Source: Saprospiraceae bacterium (GTDB lineage: Bacteria; Bacteroidota; Bacteroidia; Chitinophagales; Saprospiraceae). From it: a stretch of 64,000 nucleotides of DNA. Location of the stretch: assembly GCA_016716335.1 (NCBI GenBank), contig JADJWN010000013.1, positions 46,674 through 110,673 of the forward strand, read 5' to 3'. Every line of letters starts with the position of its first letter. Position 1 is the stretch's first letter. Of this stretch, positions 38,785 to 49,007 are shown piece by piece. The position numbers and the translations under genes were made by a program. The notes under the pieces were generated by a model. It made no database searches, was not told the DNA's origin, and saw nothing but the letters and a program-made list of their open reading frames with translations.

Positions 38785-41534
38785 TCATGGTTTTATGACC
38801 GGGAAAGCTTTTTCGAAATCACCAGCTTTGACAAAAACCATTTTCTGAGTGTCCAGATATTTGGCCATTACTTTATTTACATCTGCAGCCGTGAGTTTTG
38901 TTATCTTGTCTTCAAGAGATTTATCCCATTGGAGATTACGATTGAGAAACTGGTAGTTGGATAATTTATTGGCAAGGCTTCTGTCCTGAGCTCTGTTGAC
39001 CATCTGTGACTGTATCCATCCTGACCTTGCCGCATCCAGTTCTTCCTGTGTAAAACCTTCTTTCACCACCTTTTGTATTTCATCAATAAAAGCCGCCTGT
39101 ACTTTATCCCGATTTTCAGGAGCATAAATGGCATAAGCACCAAAAGACCCGGATTCATCCAGACTATTACCATAAAACCACGACCCTACCCCATAACTCA
39201 GTCCCTCTTTTTGTCGTATACGGGTGGCAAGTCTCGAATTCAGAAATCCACCGCCCAGCATAAAATTGCCGATTACCATGGCCGGATAGTCGGGATGATT
39301 ATCTCCGATCGGGAGATTCAGACCCGCATAAAACATCGCATTCGCCTTGTCCGGTGTATTGATCTGTTCGTCAGCTCCGTTTACCTGCTTGTATGGATTC
39401 GTAATGCGCTCGTACTTAGAGGGAGACTTCCAGCTTTTGAAATATCGGTTGAGGACATTTTCAGCTTTGGGTTTGTCAAAATCTCCCACGATACTTACAT
39501 TCGCATGGCCGGCACCGTAATTTTCTTTATAGAAGCTGACTACATCCTCGAGTCTGAGTGCCTTGATAGCTTCTATTTCTTCCTCCATGGTCATAACATA
39601 TCTCGGGTCAGTCTTGGGATAGGGATTTGTCAATCTCTGGAGGAGATTACTGGCTCTTGACCCCGGCTCAGAGAGTTGTTCTTCCAGAAAGGCCAGTTGT
39701 TCATTCTTCAGTTTTTCAAATTCATTTTTATCAAAGACCGGCTCTGTAGCCATTTTACCGGCAAGGTCCAATACCTCAGGCAGATTTTCATGAGTCGTCT
39801 CTATGCTGAATGTAGCACTGCTCATGCTCCCATATACGCTGAGTCTGGCTTTTAATGCATCCAGTTTGTCCTGTATATCCTGTCGTGACATGGATTTTGT
39901 ACCTCTGTCAAGCATTGAAGCTGCAAAATCCCCTGCCACTGACTTGCCTGCCAGACTTTTTGGATTTCCAAAGCGCAGCGTAATCACCGCATTTACAGCA
40001 TCCCCTCTGTTTTCCTTATTGATAACCGCATACTTTAACCCGGAGGGAAGCTGACCTTTAAAGGTACGTTTGTCGATGTTGTCATAGGATGGGTCAAATG
40101 CCTCACCTTCAGCGATGAGCTCTCTACCTTTATAATCTCCCACCAAAGATACCAGATCAGGAGCAGCAGGCACCTCTACTCTGTCCGGTTGGTCATCCGG
40201 TATGAAGATACCCACAGTGCGGTTGGAAGGTTTGAAGTATTTTACAGCAACATTAGTGATGTCCTCCAGCGTTACCTTTTCCAATCCGTCTCTGTATAGG
40301 AAATAAAGTCTCCAGTCGCCCTGAGCGATATACTCACTCATAGTGAGCCCCACGCGGTCAGATGAATTGAAGGACAGATTCCATTGTTTCAGTAGCCTGC
40401 TTTTAGCTCTTTCCAATTCTTCGGCGGTTGGAGGATTGGATTTTAGCTCATCCAGCGTCTTCAGCAGGATTTCCTTGACTTCTTCAACAGAATTTTCCTT
40501 TCTCAGGGTGGCATTGATATAGAGAAAGCCCGGTTCTTTGAGGCTTGGTGCAAAACTCCAGACATAGGATGCTTTTTTGCTCTCTACCAATGCCTTGTAG
40601 AGTCTTCCGGCAGGTTCGTTGGACAGGATTTCATCTATCAGTGCTATGGCAGGATAATCAGCATGGGATCCCGGTGCAGTATGATAGCTGCAGCTTACTA
40701 CCTGTACGTCACCTGTCCTTCGGAGCAATACCGATCTTTCACCATCCTGCGTGGGCTCCTTGGTGTATGTAGGTATCAGTTGTCTTTCAGGTCTGGGAAT
40801 GGGAGAAAAAATTCATCTATATATTTCAGTGTTTTAGATTCATCAAACTTGCCGGTCACCATCAGTACTGCGTTGTCAGGCTGGTAGTATTTTCGGTAAA
40901 AAGCCTGAAGCCTTTCGATAGGCACATTCTCCAGGTCTGCCCGGCATCCGATAGTGCTTTTGCCGTAATTGTGCCACAGATAGGCAGTACTCAGTACTCT
41001 TTCCATCAAAACACCGGACGGGTCATTTTCACCGGCCTCAAATTCATTGCGCACTACGGTCATTTCACTGTCAAGGTCTTTTTTGGCTATGAATGAATTG
41101 ACCATCCGGTCTGCCTCAAGATCCAGTGCCCATCTCAGATTGTCATCTGTGGCATTGAATGTCTCAAAATAATTGGTACGGTCGTACCAGGTGGTACCGT
41201 TGGGACGGGCTCCTCTTTCCGTCAGTTCCTGCGATATGTTGGGATGTCTCGGCGTCCCTTTGAAGACCAGATGTTCCAGCAGATGAGCCATTCCTGTCTC
41301 GCCGTAGGCTTCGTGTCTGGACCCCACCAGATAAGTGATATTGACTGTAATGGTAGGTTTGGATTGATCCGGAAAAAGCAGTACTCTCAGACCATTTTTA
41401 AGCTCATATTCAGTGATGCCTTCTACCGATGCTTTTCTGGTAATTCCCTCCGGAATATCTATTTTCTTTTGTGCTTCAGCCCCATTGAAGCCGAGCAGCA
41501 AAAAGCACAAAAAAGACAGAATGTTTTGTTTCAT
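38785..41534 (-). CDS. M16-family zinc metallopeptidase, two-domain form (pitrilysin-like), with one frameshift
   Basis: A secreted peptidase of about 915 residues with signal peptide SFLCFLLLGFNGAEA. The active N-terminal half has the inverted zinc motif HLLEH in TGMAHLLEHLVFKG with the downstream glutamate in VRNEFEAGE. The second half (from QLPSGLKYAVINKENRGDAV) is the usual inactive partner repeat, ending with FVKAGDFEKAFPVIKP. The frame changes at about 40780: DEFFLPFP continues as PERQLIPTYTKEPTQDGERS in the other frame. I start at the ATG at 41534, where the signal peptide begins, rather than at 41558. Confidence 0.88.
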
Positions 41535-41706
41535 GATGGTTTGATTTAATGGTGACATAATGCAGTTTATAGAGCCAAAAACTTAATTAATCTGCAGATT
41601 ATTGCAGCATCGGAAGAAAAATTTATATCAGAGTCTGTATTTTCCAGTTAACATCTCGTCAGCCAAATCAGTTTTGCTGAATATAGGCTTTCTGAACAAC
41701 TTTGGC

Positions 41707-42326
41707 TCATCCGATTAACCCGAATTGTACCAGTTGGCTATACAGTTGCATAGGGTTTTCAAAATGGATGGAGCTTATATTTAAGGATCTGGCCGCTTTC
41801 ACATTCCTGAGGTTATCATCTATGAAAAGTGCGGAAGACCGGAGAATATTATATCTTTCCAACATAAGATTATAGATAGCGGGATCGGGTTTTTCAATTT
41901 TTCCTGTCCGGACACCAGTATTCCATCAAACCATTGCAGGAATTCAAATCTTTCCAATGCCACCGGAAAGGATTGTGCCGACCAGTTAGTCAGGGCATAA
42001 AGTCTGAGTTTTCCGGATTCCTTCATTTTGCGCAATATTTCCACGTTTTCATGAATCGGTCCTGCCAGCATTTCCACCCATCTGCCGTAATACATGCTTA
42101 TCTCCGTTTTATATTCAGGAAATTGAGAAGACAGCACAGCGGTTGCCTCTTCGAATGACCGTCCGGCATCCTGTTCTTCATTCCAGTCAGAGGTACAGAT
42201 AGCTGATAAAAAATACTCCACAGCTGCTTCCGACCTGAATACTTTTTTATAAAGATATCTTGGGTCCCAATCGACCAAAACACCCCCGAGATCCCATATT
42301 ATCGTATCTATAGGCATTTTACTCAA
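41707..42326 (-). CDS. HAD-superfamily hydrolase (haloacid dehalogenase-like), with one frameshift
   Basis: A predicted phosphatase of about 205 residues. Motif I is DTIIWDLGGVLVDWD, where the first Asp is altered in position to the family's WDLGGVLVD variant; motif II is LYALTNWS; and motif III is the lysine in SGQEKLKKPDP. After SGQEKL an A-run at about 41890 has lost one base; the corrected frame gives PAIYNLMLERYNIL, ALFIDDNLRNVKAA (motif IV) and ends GLIG at 41707. Substrate unknown; most similar to sugar-phosphate or epoxide-hydrolase N-terminal-type HAD proteins. Confidence 0.85.
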
Positions 42327-42431
42327 ATTATTTCAGTGATTTCAGATAAATAATCGGGCAAAGAAAGGATTTACATTGTATTTTGGAGCAAATTCAAAAA
42401 ATATCCAGCGTAAAGCACAAGCTCACCGTGA

Positions 42432-42902
42432 TTATCTGGCACCTACTATGTCCCTGATCTGCAGAAATCTCTTCTTATAATAGGGATCATGGAGATGATC
42501 GATGGTGACACCCTTCTGCACGGAAGAATGTATAAAATAAACAGTATCATTGCTGATATGATGTACGATACCTACATGACCGGGCCTTATATTTCTTGCA
42601 TTTCTACCCTTAAAAACTATGAGGTCACCTGGTTTGGCATTTTGTATGGCGGATACCTTCTTGCCATCATGGACCTGGGATACCGAGCTTCTTGTCACCT
42701 TCAGGCCATTGTTGGAATATATATATCTTGCAAAACCGGAACAATCAAAAATATTCTTATCGACTTTGGATTTGTACCGTGTCCCGATAAATTTTTCGGC
42801 ATCGGCAATGATTTTCAATCGGACCACGTCACTCTCAGACAGCACCACCTGATAGGGCATAAAGTGAGATACCACAAAGAAAATCAGTGCTTTGATTTGC
42901 AT
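42432..42902 (-). CDS. NlpC/P60-family peptidoglycan hydrolase
   Basis: A secreted cysteine peptidase of 156 residues that cleaves peptide stems of peptidoglycan. After a signal sequence the NlpC/P60 domain has the catalytic cysteine in FDCSGFARYIY, the histidine in GHVGIVHHI and the third polar residue in YFIHSSV. There are no extra binding domains. The gene is alone between the HAD hydrolase and a strong terminator of the upstream coiled-coil gene. Confidence 0.9.
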   Translation of the reverse strand: MQIKALIFFVVSHFMPYQVVLSESDVVRLKIIADAEKFIGTRYKSKVDKNIFDCSGFARYIYSNNGLKVTRSSVSQVHDGKKVSAIQNAKPGDLIVFKGRNARNIRPGHVGIVHHISNDTVYFIHSSVQKGVTIDHLHDPYYKKRFLQIRDIVGAR

Positions 42903-42970
42903 TCAGTCTCAGGTTTTACGAAACGGAATGCAAAATAGCCAATGTCGGCAAAAATGCAAAATTTTTCAAC

Positions 42971-42998
42971 AAAAAAGCCGAAACTCAGGATTCCGGCT
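42971..42998 (-). terminator. Rho-independent terminator after the coiled-coil membrane protein gene
   Basis: On the minus strand AGCCGGAA, a short loop, then TTTCGGCT is followed by TTTTTTG. It lies 15 bases past the stop at 43013 and so ends the 44645-43013 gene pair. Confidence 0.75.
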
Positions 42999-43012
42999 TA
43001 TAGTAATTATCT

Positions 43013-44023
43013 TTACTTAAATAGATTGTCATATCCCGAACTTCCACCGGAATCACTCCTGCTCTGAATAACAGGTTGCTTCAATTCCAACACATCATCC
43101 ATCTTTTCTTTCCCTCCCAGCAACAGAAGAGTGGACTTTTTTTCGTATTCTTCCAGCATTTTCAGTCCTTCTTCTTCGAATACTCCGTTTTGAAGATCAA
43201 TGCTGTTCATAAAATTGGCAGACATTTCCATAAACCTCTCCATCTCACCTACCTTATTGGCCACGTCATCAGCGATATGTTCCATTGCCTGATCAAAAAT
43301 AGCTCTTTTGTCTGCATCACCCTTAATAATGCTCATGGCTGACTTCATGGCAGAATGACTTGCCCTGATGGCTTTTCTCTCCTGTTCCTTGACCTTTACC
43401 TGATCCACGGTGTCTTCAAGCAGTATTTCAGAATTGGAATACATTTTGGACAGGACACGATACAGAATGGTCATTCGTTTATGCAGTTCTGTATATTTTT
43501 CATTGCTTTCCTGCAATCTTGCCGCTTTTCTGCTGTGCAATAGCATAGCATTTTCATTTCCCTGTTCTTTAGCCTTTCTGGCTATAGCCATGTTGTTGTT
43601 GATTTCCTTATTGTTTTCTTCAACGATGGTGACAAGTTTCCGCATCTGACCCTTCAGATTACCAATCTGAGTGTCCATCTTTTTGAGATTGTCCTGCAGA
43701 TCACTGATGTAATTTTTCAATATTCCTATCGGGTCTATCGTGACAAAAATTCCTGTAATCCAACGCATTACACTTTGATACATATAGGAAACCAAAGTAC
43801 GCCATTTGGGGTCAAGTACCATATAAATAATTACGCCAAGTACTGCCAGTAAAGCGACTATGCCCAATGTATTCTGGAGCATCACAAGGATAGCACCGCT
43901 GAACTTAAACAAGACGTAGCCCAATGCCGCAATCATGGCTATCAGAAAAAACGCTCCCGTTTTGCCTTCCGGCTTCTCCCAGAAGCTTTTCTGCCTGTAT
44001 CCGCTTTCTCCTAAATTTGTCAT
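43013..44023 (-). CDS. Membrane-anchored coiled-coil protein with PspA-like traits, function unknown
   Basis: A 336-residue protein with two adjacent transmembrane helices (about residues 24-46, GAFFLIAMIAALGYVLFKFSG, and about 51-69, LGIVALLAVLGVIIYMVLD). About 240 residues of mostly charged coiled coil follow, and the tail is short and serine-rich. From DPIGILKNYISDLQDNLKKM on, the helical pattern and the alternating Gln/Lys/Glu composition (KAKEQGNENAMLLHSRKAARL) recall PspA/IM30 (ESCRT-III-like) proteins, which begin with a similar DP-x-LI/L segment. This is a resemblance by eye, not a proven homology. It is paired with the coiled-coil gene upstream and closed by a terminator. Confidence 0.55.
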   Translation of the reverse strand: MTNLGESGYRQKSFWEKPEGKTGAFFLIAMIAALGYVLFKFSGAILVMLQNTLGIVALLAVLGVIIYMVLDPKWRTLVSYMYQSVMRWITGIFVTIDPIGILKNYISDLQDNLKKMDTQIGNLKGQMRKLVTIVEENNKEINNNMAIARKAKEQGNENAMLLHSRKAARLQESNEKYTELHKRMTILYRVLSKMYSNSEILLEDTVDQVKVKEQERKAIRASHSAMKSAMSIIKGDADKRAIFDQAMEHIADDVANKVGEMERFMEMSANFMNSIDLQNGVFEEEGLKMLEEYEKKSTLLLLGGKEKMDDVLELKQPVIQSRSDSGGSSGYDNLFK

Positions 44024-44096
44024 AACAGTAAGAATTGTTTTAAAAGTTAATCAAAAATATGCTTTTTTATGAACCGTGATAAATTTTCCTCCTGAT

Positions 44097-44645
44097 TTAC
44101 AGAAATTTATTATATAGGGCTACATCAGCCTCAATTTCATGATATAGTGCATCAAAGGTGGTTTTAAATCTGTCTCTGGTGTCTTCTATTTTTTTTATCA
44201 CAGCCTCCATCCCCGATTCGATTTCTTCAATTTTACCGGTAAGCAACTCATTCTCTTGTTTCAGCTGCTCTATTTTCCTTATGTTTTCGGCTATTCTTTC
44301 TTTCGCTTTATTGATCTCGACCCTTTTGGCATCGACATTATTAGCTATCTGATTTTTGAGGGCACTTGCAAAAGTTTCCTTTTCCCTGTTGAGTACTGAA
44401 AGATATTTTTGAGCTGACTTGAGCAGTTCCTCTTTGGTAAAACCCATCGTTGACGCTGTCATAAAAGCACTTTTGGCAGCCTGTGCCTCATCCATGCCCA
44501 TTTGCTGCAACCTTATATAGCTTAGTTTGAATTTGAGGTAATCGAAACCGCCCTGCTGAGATTCTGCGATTGCAGTCATCAGTTTTGACAAAACCTTTTC
44601 ATCGTATTTCTCCAGATTGGAAAAAAGCTCCTTTAATTCCACCAT
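44097..44645 (-). CDS. Cytoplasmic coiled-coil protein, partner of the downstream membrane protein, function unknown
   Basis: A 182-residue protein with no signal or membrane helix. The first half is a helical bundle-like region (FKLSYIRLQQMGMDEAQAA, FMTASTMGFTKEELLKSAQK). The second half is a long coiled coil (about residues 95-165, KERIAENIRKIEQLKQENEL). I do not recognise a family. The gene precedes the PspA-like membrane protein by 73 bases on the same strand, and the two share one terminator, so they probably act together. Confidence 0.6.
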   Translation of the reverse strand: MVELKELFSNLEKYDEKVLSKLMTAIAESQQGGFDYLKFKLSYIRLQQMGMDEAQAAKSAFMTASTMGFTKEELLKSAQKYLSVLNREKETFASALKNQIANNVDAKRVEINKAKERIAENIRKIEQLKQENELLTGKIEEIESGMEAVIKKIEDTRDRFKTTFDALYHEIEADVALYNKFL

Positions 44646-44732
44646 GCGGGACTAATTTTTGGCAAATATAAACGATATTGCACAGCCTCTGTTTGTATTT
44701 ACTCCGAACACACCGATTTCATCTACCAATGG

Positions 44733-45383
44733 TCAATATGTGTGCTTTAAATTGTCGTCAGAAGGAAATGCTCTCGGATTGTGCCCCTTTAAAAACTCCA
44801 TGTAATATTCCCGGTGCACAGGATTCTCCGGGTCGAATGCATTACCGTATTTACCTGAAATCATCCTTTGTCTGCTGGCTTCAAAGAGTGTCACTGCACA
44901 GGCCACAGAAATATTGAGACTCTGCACCATCCCATACTGCGGTATGATGAAATTTCCATCCAGATGCTTTAATATGTTGTCCGACAGACCGGTATGCTCA
45001 TTTCCGAATACCAAAGCCACGGATCCAGTCAGATCCAGTTCGTAAAGCGACTTCGATTCTGTATTCAGATGAGTGCCCAACAGATGTCTGTATTTGCTTT
45101 TTATAGCCGAAATACAGCTTTCAGTATCTTCATAAAAATGCACTCTTACCCATTTTCTGGAGCCCGACGAGCTATTGATGCCAATATATTTTTCCCTTGC
45201 ATTTTTTGATGGTTCTGTGTAGAGCACGTAAATTTCACCGATTCCAACACAATCACAGGTGCGCAGCACAGCTCCGATATTGTGAGGATCGTGTACATTC
45301 TCCAGCAAAACAGTAAGATCCGGTTGCCGGCAGGAAGCCGCATATCTGATCTTTTTTTCTCTTTCTTCTGTCAGATGGAGCAT
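44733..45383 (-). CDS. trmH: SpoU-type RNA 2'-O-methyltransferase, TrmH-like
   Basis: A SPOUT-fold methyltransferase of 216 residues that probably methylates G18 of tRNA. The three SpoU motifs are clear: NVHDPHNIGAVLRTCD (motif 1), ALVFGNEHTGLS (motif 2) and IPQYGMVQSLNISVACAV (motif 3). The TrmH assignment over other SpoU members rests on motif 1 and size. The ATG at 45383 overlaps the stop of the upstream lipoprotein by one base; a TTG one codon earlier is also open. Confidence 0.88.
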   Translation of the reverse strand: MLHLTEEREKKIRYAASCRQPDLTVLLENVHDPHNIGAVLRTCDCVGIGEIYVLYTEPSKNAREKYIGINSSSGSRKWVRVHFYEDTESCISAIKSKYRHLLGTHLNTESKSLYELDLTGSVALVFGNEHTGLSDNILKHLDGNFIIPQYGMVQSLNISVACAVTLFEASRQRMISGKYGNAFDPENPVHREYYMEFLKGHNPRAFPSDDNLKHTY

Positions 45384-46801
45384 CAATCTATTCTCTTGAA
45401 CTTTGAATCGGAAAACTCGATGATATTCAGTTTTTTATTTTCAAAAAAGTCAAATTCGGATGAGTCAGGATTTACCGGTTTTTCGTCAGCCCTGACTTTT
45501 ATGATATCAAAGTTTTGCTGTATCCCCGTAAATACAAACTTGTCGGGCCGTAAAGCTTGAGAAAAATCAGATTGCTGAAGTAATTCGCCTGCGTACCACA
45601 TCACATCATATCCACGTATTGCAGAGGGGAGAGCAATTTCGCCAAACGCATCCAGAAACCTTTTCCTGAACTGTCTTACTTCATAATTTGTCTCATCTAC
45701 AAAATCAGACATAACCACCCTCATACTCAATGAAGCCAGGTGCTCGTACTCTATTCTGTCACTGTGATATATTAATGGCATACCATAGGCCACCAATGCT
45801 CTGGCTCCTTTCTCCACGCTGAGTTTTCGCACACTGTTGTATGCAAACAGTTCATCATTGAATGAAAAATTGGGAATAATAACAGCCTTCAGTTTATTAT
45901 TGGCAAACAACCGGGTAAATGCCGTGGGTCCTGTAATAAGACTGTCATTATTGACTAAGTACTTAATGAAGTAATTGTCATTACCGGACTTATTTCTTTC
46001 TTTGGCCAGCTCTTCGAAATAATTGTACCAGGATGTAAAATCATTGGTATTCCTGCCTATGATAGCTACTTCTCCTTTTTGGTAATTTTTGAATGCATGT
46101 TCAGCGATTTTCTGGTAATGGGCTTTCAGATTGGGTTTCAGTTGAATGTACCAGGGATTTTCTGCTGTGATTTTTGTGCTGGTTTGCCATGGAGACAGTA
46201 AAGGAATCTGAAGTTCTCTGGCTTTTTCAGCCAATACCTTGATATCCTCTCTTTCAAATGGTCCGATGATGATATCCGGCAAATTTTCTTCCAGGTTTTC
46301 CGCTGCTTTGCGGGCATCAAACTTGCCTTCTTCAGTATCTGTCACATCAAGGGTAAAGGATATTCCTTTGTTCGAAAGATCCTCTGCTGCAAGCAGCATT
46401 CCGGCATAGAAGTGTACATACTCTGATACGGCAGCCTGCTGTTCACTTATCCCATCAGAGTTTAAGGGAATAAAGAGTTTGATGGTTAAATGGGATTTAT
46501 TACTGTCTTTTTTACTTACAGGAGTTCTTTTTTGAGCAATTCTGATGGTTTGGAATGATGTATCTCTGGTCCAGAAGAATGTATCAGGTAAGGATGCATA
46601 CTTAGTTTTAGACACTGTAGGTATGGTGTCCTTTCGGTTGGAGGATTTGTCAGCTTTGACAATCTGAACGTTTTGCGAACCTGCAGGGTCTTTGGCACTG
46701 CTTTTTGCTGTACTGCATGACAAAAAGCTGAAAGATACCAGAATACTCAGCAGTATGCTATTCCCATTCGATAGTAGCCGGAGGCTTGGTACTGATATCA
46801 T
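45383..46801 (-). CDS. Lipoprotein with periplasmic-binding-protein type 1 fold (LppC/amino-acid receptor-like)
   Basis: A protein of about 472 residues. The N terminus (SILLSILVSFSFLSC) is a lipoprotein signal with lipobox FLSC, followed by a low-complexity linker. From about residue 105 it has a type 1 periplasmic-binding fold (LFIPLNSDG, FYAGMLLAAEDLSNKGISF, LPDIIIGPFEREDIKVLAEKA, LPLLSPW-like IPLLSPWQTSTK). This is the fold of LppC/LpoA and amino-acid receptors. The ATG at 46801 lies inside the guaA 3' end (44-base overlap), which is long but supported by the intact signal peptide. No transporter genes are adjacent, so a cell-wall role is as likely as solute binding. Confidence 0.75.
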   Translation of the reverse strand: MISVPSLRLLSNGNSILLSILVSFSFLSCSTAKSSAKDPAGSQNVQIVKADKSSNRKDTIPTVSKTKYASLPDTFFWTRDTSFQTIRIAQKRTPVSKKDSNKSHLTIKLFIPLNSDGISEQQAAVSEYVHFYAGMLLAAEDLSNKGISFTLDVTDTEEGKFDARKAAENLEENLPDIIIGPFEREDIKVLAEKARELQIPLLSPWQTSTKITAENPWYIQLKPNLKAHYQKIAEHAFKNYQKGEVAIIGRNTNDFTSWYNYFEELAKERNKSGNDNYFIKYLVNNDSLITGPTAFTRLFANNKLKAVIIPNFSFNDELFAYNSVRKLSVEKGARALVAYGMPLIYHSDRIEYEHLASLSMRVVMSDFVDETNYEVRQFRKRFLDAFGEIALPSAIRGYDVMWYAGELLQQSDFSQALRPDKFVFTGIQQNFDIIKVRADEKPVNPDSSEFDFFENKKLNIIEFSDSKFKRID

Positions 46802-48290
46802 ATACAACTCTGTTGATTCCTTTTACCTGATTTATAATTTCGCTCGATATTCTGGCTAGCAAGTCATAGGGTAAATTGCTCCATTCTGCCGTCATCCCGT
46901 CAACGGAGTTTACGCATCGCAATGCTACCGTAAACTCGTAGGTGCGCTCATCACCCATGACACCGACTGATTGTACCGGCAGTAAGATGGCACCTGCCTG
47001 CCATACTTTATCATACCAACCGGATTCTTTCAGAGCGTGGATATAAATGTGATCTGCCTCCTGGCAAAGGCGCACTTTCTCAGGAGTAATCTCTCCCAAA
47101 ACCCTTATACCCAGCCCCGGTCCCGGAAAAGGATGGCGATGCAGCAATGAAGGTGCAATCCCAAGTTCGTGCCCTACTTTTCTGACTTCATCCTTAAACA
47201 GCATCCGCAGGGGTTCTACCAGTCCCAGATGTAATATCTCCGGCAATCCTCCCACATTATGATGAGATTTTATCGTAACAGAAGGTCCATGTACCGAGAC
47301 GGACTCAATCACATCGGGATATATGGTACCTTGTCCAAGCCACTTTATACCGGGATGCTGCGCTGCTTCTTCCTGAAAAACTTCAATAAAAACCTTACCA
47401 ATTATCTTTCTCTTCTGCTCCGGATCTGACACTCCCTTCAACTCATTGAGGAAACGGTCACCGGCTCTGACTCCTTTAATATTGAGCCCCATACCCTGAT
47501 AGGAGGCCAAAACCTCTTCAAACTCATTTTTCCTCAGCAATCCATTGTCCATAAAGATGCAATGCAGCCGGTCGCCAATAGCCTTATGTATCAAAGTGGC
47601 TGCTACGGTACTGTCCACACCTCCGGAGAGTCCCATCAACACATGATCATCCCCTACTCTTTCGCTTATCTCCCTTACTGATTCTCTGATCATTGACTGA
47701 GCATTCCAGTTGGTATCACAGTGAGCAATATGCCTGATAAAATTGAATAAAATGTCTGCTCCCTGCAGACTATGGGTTACTTCCGGATGAAACTGGAGGC
47801 AATATACCGGATTACGATAGGCGCCGTCTTTCGATTTGAAAGCAGCCACGGGTATATCCTTGGTGCTTGCAATGATTTCAAAATTGCTCCCCAATTCCAT
47901 GATAGAATCGCCGTGGGACATCCACACCTGTGTATCCTGTTCCACACCGGTAAATAGTGGATCCTGATTAAGTTTCAGCAAAGCCTTACCGTATTCCCTG
48001 ACATCAGACTTCAGTACCCTGCCACCCGTTTGATGTGCGATGAGCTGAGCGCCGTAGCATACACCTAATACCGGATATTGAGCTGCCAGCTCATTAAAAT
48101 CCACATACAGGGCGTTGCTGTCCAGTACGGAAAAAGGGCTTCCTGAAAGGATAACCGCTTTTACTTTCTTGTCCTTTGGAAACTTATTGTAGGGGTATAT
48201 TTCGCAATATACATTGAGTTCACGCAATCTTCTGGCTATCAACTGCGTATATTGAGAGCCGAAATCTAATATTACAACCAATTCATTCAT
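46758..48290 (-). CDS. guaA: GMP synthase (glutamine-hydrolysing)
   Basis: Converts XMP to GMP using glutamine. The 510-residue protein has the class I amidotransferase domain (catalytic Cys78 in GVCYGAQLIAHQTGG, His in QFHPEVTHS), the ATP-pyrophosphatase loop GLSGGVDSTVAA and the C-terminal dimerisation domain ending STKPPATIEWE. A TATATTTG element lies 6-13 bases before the ATG (48296-48303), close enough that the mRNA could be nearly leaderless. The 3' end overlaps the following lipoprotein gene. Confidence 0.97.
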   Translation of the reverse strand: MNELVVILDFGSQYTQLIARRLRELNVYCEIYPYNKFPKDKKVKAVILSGSPFSVLDSNALYVDFNELAAQYPVLGVCYGAQLIAHQTGGRVLKSDVREYGKALLKLNQDPLFTGVEQDTQVWMSHGDSIMELGSNFEIIASTKDIPVAAFKSKDGAYRNPVYCLQFHPEVTHSLQGADILFNFIRHIAHCDTNWNAQSMIRESVREISERVGDDHVLMGLSGGVDSTVAATLIHKAIGDRLHCIFMDNGLLRKNEFEEVLASYQGMGLNIKGVRAGDRFLNELKGVSDPEQKRKIIGKVFIEVFQEEAAQHPGIKWLGQGTIYPDVIESVSVHGPSVTIKSHHNVGGLPEILHLGLVEPLRMLFKDEVRKVGHELGIAPSLLHRHPFPGPGLGIRVLGEITPEKVRLCQEADHIYIHALKESGWYDKVWQAGAILLPVQSVGVMGDERTYEFTVALRCVNSVDGMTAEWSNLPYDLLARISSEIINQVKGINRVVYDISTKPPATIEWE

Positions 48291-48408
48291 AGCCGCAAAT
48301 ATAGTAAGCTATCCGCAGAATCGGGTAATCACTCAGCAATCCTGCCTTAAAAAACAGCAAATACGGTCTAAAGACAGTGAAAATCAGGTAGATTGCAGAA
48401 ACGAATAC

Positions 48409-48978
48409 TTATTGTACAAAAATAATCCTGACAACATTGTCCGGATATACTCCTTTGAGGCGATTCAGTGAAACCCTTCCTTCATCAATACCTTTCAATT
48501 TGAGATATTTCCTGATGGAATTCACTCTGTTCCTGGCGAGTATATCGGCTTCGTATTGTTCAAAATCCGCTATCAGGATTTTGGTATTGGGTTCGCTGGT
48601 CAACTTGGCTACCACTTCATCCAGTTCCTTCAAGGCATTCTGATTCAAAGTAGCAAAACCGCTTTCAAATTTTATCTCATACCCTTTGGCTTCGCTGGTA
48701 TTGATATCTCTGAATGGATCCAATCTGGATTTGGTGTTATTAGAAGCAGTTACCTGAGTGTAGTCATAAGAAATCAGTTTGAAGCCTTTGAGATAATCGA
48801 ATTCAGGGCCAATAATTCTTACAACTTCACCATCTGGTGTAATTTCCGCTTTAACAGGTTCTGTATTGTACAGTATTACAGCTTCCTTAGCGTTTTGTGC
48901 ATTAGTCTGTAAGGTCAGCAACAGATAAATCGTCGTAACCATCAGACACTTCATGGGGGGAAAGAATGTGTTGTTCAT
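48409..48978 (-). CDS. Exported OmpA-like protein
   Basis: A protein of up to 189 residues with a signal peptide (TTIYLLLTLQTNAQ). The first ATG at 48978 and a second, nine codons on, both leave the signal intact; the second fits better. The C-terminal half follows the OmpA-like peptidoglycan-binding layout: FESGFATLNQNALKELDEVV, then ILIADFEQYEADILARNRVNSIRKYL with the R-x-x-x-(V/I) pattern, then GIDEGRVSL. It probably ties the outer membrane to the cell wall. No barrel domain is present. Confidence 0.75.
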   Translation of the reverse strand: MNNTFFPPMKCLMVTTIYLLLTLQTNAQNAKEAVILYNTEPVKAEITPDGEVVRIIGPEFDYLKGFKLISYDYTQVTASNNTKSRLDPFRDINTSEAKGYEIKFESGFATLNQNALKELDEVVAKLTSEPNTKILIADFEQYEADILARNRVNSIRKYLKLKGIDEGRVSLNRLKGVYPDNVVRIIFVQ

Positions 48979-49007
48979 GGTATTAAATTTAAAAAGTCAG
49001 ATACTCC

